Source: Caballeronia hypogeia (GTDB taxonomy: Bacteria > Pseudomonadota > Gammaproteobacteria > Burkholderiales > Burkholderiaceae). Taken from it: DNA of 64,000 nucleotides. Positions 61,360-64,000 of this stretch are shown in pieces; position 1 is the stretch's first letter, and every line of letters starts with the position of its first letter. The stretch is from NCBI RefSeq assembly GCF_001544875.2, contig NZ_FCOA02000006.1:1-64000 (forward strand), in the 5' to 3' direction. The position numbers were made by a program, and so were the translations under genes. Under the pieces are notes generated by a model. That model did not search any database, was not told the origin of the DNA, and saw only the letters and a list, made by a program, of their open reading frames with translations.

Positions 61360-62340
61360 ATGGCTGAGAAACCGTCACGCGATCCGCTGCAGTCGGTGCT
61401 CGCGCCCACCGTGGTGGTGAAGCGCAAGAAGAAGGCGCACGGACATGGCCATCACGGCGGTGCGTGGAAGATCGCGTATGCCGACTTCGTCACGGCGATG
61501 ATGGCGTTCTTTCTGCTGATGTGGCTGCTCGGGTCGACATCGAAGTACGACAAGGAAGGCATCGAGCAGTACTTCAATACGCCGCTGTCCGCGCTCTTCG
61601 GTAACGATGGCGGCGCGTCGGCGCATACGAGCGTGATCACGGGCGGCGGCAAGGACTTGTCGAGCTCGCGCCCGGGCGAAGGCAACAAGAGTCAGACGCA
61701 GCCCGTGCCGCAGACGATCGCGCGCGCGGCGGTCGCCATGGACGACATGCAGAAGCTGCAGCAACTCAAGCAGAAGCTCATGGCGCTCATCGAGCAGATG
61801 CCGGCACTGCGCGCATTCAAGGACCAGATTCGCATAGCCATCACCAGCGAAGGGCTGCGCATCGAGATCGTCGATTCGCTCAAGCGGCCGATGTTCGCGT
61901 CGGGTAGCTCGAAGCTCGAAAGCTATGTGACGACGATTCTGACCAACATCGGTGCGTCGCTGAACGATGTCGATAACCGTGTTTCGATCGCGGGCCATAC
62001 CGATGCCGTGCCCTATTCCGGAAGTCAAACGGGATATTCGAACTGGGAGCTTTCGAGCGAACGCGCGAATGCGGCAAGACGTGCGCTGGTTGCCGGCGGC
62101 ATGAAGGAAAGCAAGGTGCTGCAGGTTCGGGGCCTCGCGGATGTGCTGCCGCTCAACAAGGAAGTCGTCGATGAACCTACGAATCGGCGCATCAGTATTC
62201 TCGTGTTGAACAAGGCTGCGGAACAGGCGTTTTTCCGTGATGGCGGAAGAACGACCGTGGATGAGACGCGGCCGGTCGACAACGCGATTCCTGCGGCGGT
62301 GTCGGCGAAGTCCAATGCGCCGGTGGCAGTGGTGAAGTAA
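61360..62340 (+). CDS. motB: Flagellar motor stator protein MotB
   Basis: Peptidoglycan-anchored stator subunit. The 326 residues have a basic N-terminus (KRKKKAHGHGHHGG), one membrane helix with the proton-binding Asp (D42 in YADFVTAMMAFFLLMWL), a plug/linker and the OmpA-like domain (IEIVDSLKRPMFASGSSKLE, SIAGHTDAVPYSGSQTGYSN, WELSSERANAARRALVAGGM). No Cys or polar change at D42, so it is a proton-type stator. Closed by a terminator 26 bases past the stop; the che genes that usually follow motB in Burkholderia are missing here. Confidence 0.95.
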   Translation: MAEKPSRDPLQSVLAPTVVVKRKKKAHGHGHHGGAWKIAYADFVTAMMAFFLLMWLLGSTSKYDKEGIEQYFNTPLSALFGNDGGASAHTSVITGGGKDLSSSRPGEGNKSQTQPVPQTIARAAVAMDDMQKLQQLKQKLMALIEQMPALRAFKDQIRIAITSEGLRIEIVDSLKRPMFASGSSKLESYVTTILTNIGASLNDVDNRVSIAGHTDAVPYSGSQTGYSNWELSSERANAARRALVAGGMKESKVLQVRGLADVLPLNKEVVDEPTNRRISILVLNKAAEQAFFRDGGRTTVDETRPVDNAIPAAVSAKSNAPVAVVK

Positions 62341-62365
62341 CGAACGGTCGATGTTATCGAGAACG

Positions 62366-62397
62366 AGCGTCATGTCCAACAGGCATGACGCTTTATT
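62366..62397 (+). terminator. Rho-independent terminator after motB
   Basis: AGCGTCATG at 62366-62374 pairs exactly with CATGACGCT at 62384-62392 around a 9-base loop, followed by TTATT. It closes the motAB transcript and directly abuts the PqiC remnant. Confidence 0.8.
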
Positions 62398-62756
62398 CAT
62401 TTAGCGTCGATACTCGCTTCGAAGATTCGGCCCGATGCACTCGGCGGCTTCTTTTTGATCGCGGACATGATCGCATCAGCCATGTCGCCGCTCACGGCCG
62501 CTAGGGCCCGGCTCTGTGCGTCGACGAGCGCATCGTAGTCGTCGCCCTCGACGCGTTGAAGCACGACGGACCTTCCGTTGAGCACCTTGTCCTGACCGGG
62601 CGTCAGTATCGACCACGAAACGGACAGCGCGACGGCCGAGCCCGGCATGGAGTCGAACGCGCGCACGTTGATCGCCAGGCGGACGACCGGCCTGTCCGTC
62701 GTCTGTGCATTAGTCGAAACCAGCGAATCGCGAAACAGCCCCTTGAGATCCAGCCT
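62397..62756 (-). pseudogene. C-terminal fragment of a PqiC-family lipoprotein gene
   Basis: On the minus strand the frame is open from 62756 to the stop at 62397. It reads RPVVRLAINVRAFDSMPGSA, then VALSVSWSILTPGQDKVLNG and YDALVDAQSRALAAVSGDMA, the C-terminal half of the ABC-type transport auxiliary lipoprotein family (PqiC/DUF330). The N-terminal half with the signal peptide and lipid Cys is absent. At about 62750 the sequence changes to a plus-strand DUF3313-like gene that lacks its own N-terminus. No pqiA or pqiB gene is in the window. A short frame from an internal GTG (62666) is unlikely to be functional. Confidence 0.75.
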
Positions 62757-63333
62757 TCAGCAGACCCAGGATCCCAACGGAGAGACATTCCTGAGATACG
62801 TCAATCCCAGGCTCAGCCCCGCGAACTACAGCGCAGTCATGGTCGAGCCGATTTCGATGTACCCGACAGCCGAGCCAGGCGATCAGTTGAGTCAGGCGAC
62901 GATCGACCAGATTCGCAGTTGCGGCACGACTTGCCTGAGACAGGCCATAGGTTCGAGAGTACGCGTCGTGGAAGCGCCCGGCGCGCGCGTGGTCAAGCTG
63001 CAAGTGGCCGTAACCGGCGTCGCCAATACGGCGGAGGGGCTCAAACCTAACCAGGTCGTACCCATGGCCTTCGTCGCGACCATGGCGGTCAATAGTGTCG
63101 CGGGCGCGCCGCAGATGGCGAAGCTGCTCGTCGATGCGCTCGCGACAGACAGTCGTGCGCACGCATACCGGCGAGCGCTTGCCGCGCGTCGTATCGAATA
63201 CGCCGGTGATCACGTTTGAGCGGTCAAGCCGATCATGGACGACTGGTGCGACTCCGTCTCGAAGTCTGTCGCACAATTCGTCAAGCGCTCGATAGCGGGC
63301 GCAAGCCTGTTCGATACCGAGCTGCCAGCGTGA
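62749..63333 (+). pseudogene. DUF3313-like lipoprotein gene, truncated and frameshifted
   Basis: The plus frame starts with LQQTQDPNGETFLRYVNPRL and continues SPANYSAVMVEPISMYPTAE and VRVVEAPGARVVKLQVAVTG, which fits DUF3313 proteins, but the signal peptide and first residues are lost. After ALATDSR (near 63156) about 10 extra bases shift the frame: TGERLPRVVSNTPVITFE is read in the +1 frame. One missing base near 63220 returns it, giving AVKPIMDDWCDSVSKSVAQF in the first frame after an in-frame TGA at 63217-63219. These changes make it a clear pseudogene. The position of the DUF3313 end is uncertain because the next remnant is fused to it. Confidence 0.75.
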
Positions 63334-63872
63334 CACATGACGCCGCCAATGTGATCCTGCTCGATCGCACGCTGGCGCGCTATGGGCCGCAGACCGGGGA
63401 GATTCGGGCCATGCTGAAGCAGGCTGTCACCGTGGCGGTCCAGCAGGTGGCATCGGGGGAACCTGCGCAACTGGCGAGGCTGCACAGCCCCGAGGCCCTT
63501 GCACGGGCGGAATTTATCGAGCGCAAACTCAAGGAACTCTCGCCCCTGAACGACATGCAGCGCAGCTTGCAGACTCGCGCGATCGAGCTGGCCGACAACG
63601 CGCTGGCCGTACGCGAACTGGGCTTGCTGGAGGGAACGGGGGCGACTCCCAACGCACGGCTGCTTACACTCGTGTTCTGGCTGTGTATTATCTTTGGTGC
63701 GTTCGGACTGTTTACGCCAGCAAATGCGACGGTCACCATCGCTTTGTTTCTCGGCGCGCTGTGCACGTCCATCGCGATCTTCCTGATTCTGGAATTGAAT
63801 ACGCCACTCGATGGTCTGGTGACAGTATTGCTGTCGCCGATGCGCGAAGCAATCGCGGTCCTTGGCCACTAG
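63330..63872 (+). pseudogene. DUF4239 (bestrophin-like) gene lacking its N-terminal part
   Basis: From 63330 the frame reads VTHDAANVILLDRTLARYGP, then LSPLNDMQRSLQTRAIELAD, ARLLTLVFWLCIIFGAFGLF and FLGALCTSIAIFLILELNTP to a normal C-terminal end. This is DUF4239, a family of about 255 residues with membrane helices at both ends; the first 65-75 residues and first helix are missing. Traces of the part just before (SLFDTE) occur in another frame at about 63305, so a frameshift is likely too. The frame is open to 63216. A truncated protein starting at the GTG at 63330 is conceivable, but decay is more likely. Confidence 0.65.
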
Positions 63873-63929
63873 CGGCGAAACGATGTCATCCTCAATCCTC
63901 AGGCAGGCGCGCCGCCAAGGAGACAAGAC

Positions 63930-64000
63930 ATGTGTGCTGCGATCGCCGATGCGACCGAAGAACAAAAGCGCCTCAATGACGCACGTGTCGCGCAGATCCC
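63930..64000 (+). CDS. Start of a gene running off the window
   Basis: An AAGGAG ribosome site at 63917-63922 precedes an ATG at 63930 by 7 bases. The visible part reads MCAAIADATEEQKRLNDARV followed by Ala-Gln-Ile. The pattern D-A-x-x-E-E-Q-K-R-L-x-D-A-R resembles the start of a family of GH15/MGH1-like glucosidases, but 23 residues are too few for a firm call. Confidence 0.55.
   Translation, partial: MCAAIADATEEQKRLNDARVAQI

Noticed and set aside
1..64000. tRNA, rRNA, CRISPR arrays and prophage
   Set aside because: No tRNA cloverleaf, no rRNA sequence, no regularly spaced repeats and no integrase or phage structural gene were noticed. Reading by eye could miss a degenerate element.

Overview
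The window is a GC-rich, densely coded stretch from a beta-proteobacterium of the Burkholderia/Paraburkholderia/Caballeronia group. The evidence is the gene content: a second IF-1 gene with a basic C-terminal tail, an H-NS-family C-terminal domain, a non-phosphorylating L-rhamnose operon beside an ABC-type rhamnose importer, a trans-4-hydroxyproline operon, mmsA/mmsB with a LysR regulator, and a MotA/MotB pair. I see no rRNA, tRNA, CRISPR array, complete insertion sequence, phage gene or replication origin, so I cannot say whether this is a chromosome or a large secondary replicon.

Layout, left to right. 1-6.6 kb: pdxY (minus), then glgC-glgA, an SDR and a lipoamide-dehydrogenase-like flavoprotein, ended by a strong terminator. 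6.6-10.9 kb: a small membrane protein, mmsB-mmsA (valine degradation) and a divergent LysR regulator. 11.1-14.1 kb: an M23 peptidase / coiled-coil membrane protein / bactofilin operon, then corA. 14.6-19.4 kb: the IF-1 paralogue, the operon zwf - ROK glucokinase - HAD phosphatase (minus), and an arylamine N-acetyltransferase. 19.4-23 kb: an extra FtsI-type transpeptidase and four small unknown genes. 23-30.4 kb: a formate/nitrite-type channel, a nickel/cobalt transporter, a fatty acid desaturase, a PhnD-like protein without signal peptide, a luciferase-like monooxygenase, an H-NS-like protein and a helix-turn-helix protein related to the IS630 N-terminus.

31.1-42.3 kb is an L-rhamnose island: importer operon (mutarotase, lactonase-type amidohydrolase, ATPase, two permeases, periplasmic binding protein), a divergent LysR regulator, and a second operon for oxidation of L-rhamnose (SDR, L-rhamnonate dehydratase, MFS carrier, 2-keto-3-deoxy-L-rhamnonate dehydrogenase). 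The two operon promoters share a GCGACTATA core. The last enzyme of the known pathway, a FAH-family hydrolase or an aldolase, is not in the window. 43-49 kb holds signalling genes (BetR-type response regulator, hybrid kinase, lone receiver), a NERD-helicase and a GST. 49.5-54.4 kb is a hydroxyproline operon whose divergent DapA-family deaminase gene survives only as its two ends around an internal deletion. 54.5-60.2 kb: an OmpR-like regulator with an atypical receiver, two MFS carriers, small unknown genes and an MmyB-type regulator.

60.3-64 kb: motA-motB behind a near-consensus sigma-28 promoter and before a clear terminator, followed by a decayed patch of three fused gene remnants (PqiC, DUF3313, DUF4239) and the start of a new gene that runs off the window. 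The most distinctive observations are the two decayed loci, the shared rhamnose promoter elements, the separate flagellar motor pair with its sigma-28 promoter, the bactofilin/M23 operon, and a strong promoter ahead of about 340 bases without a convincing gene near 28.65 kb.
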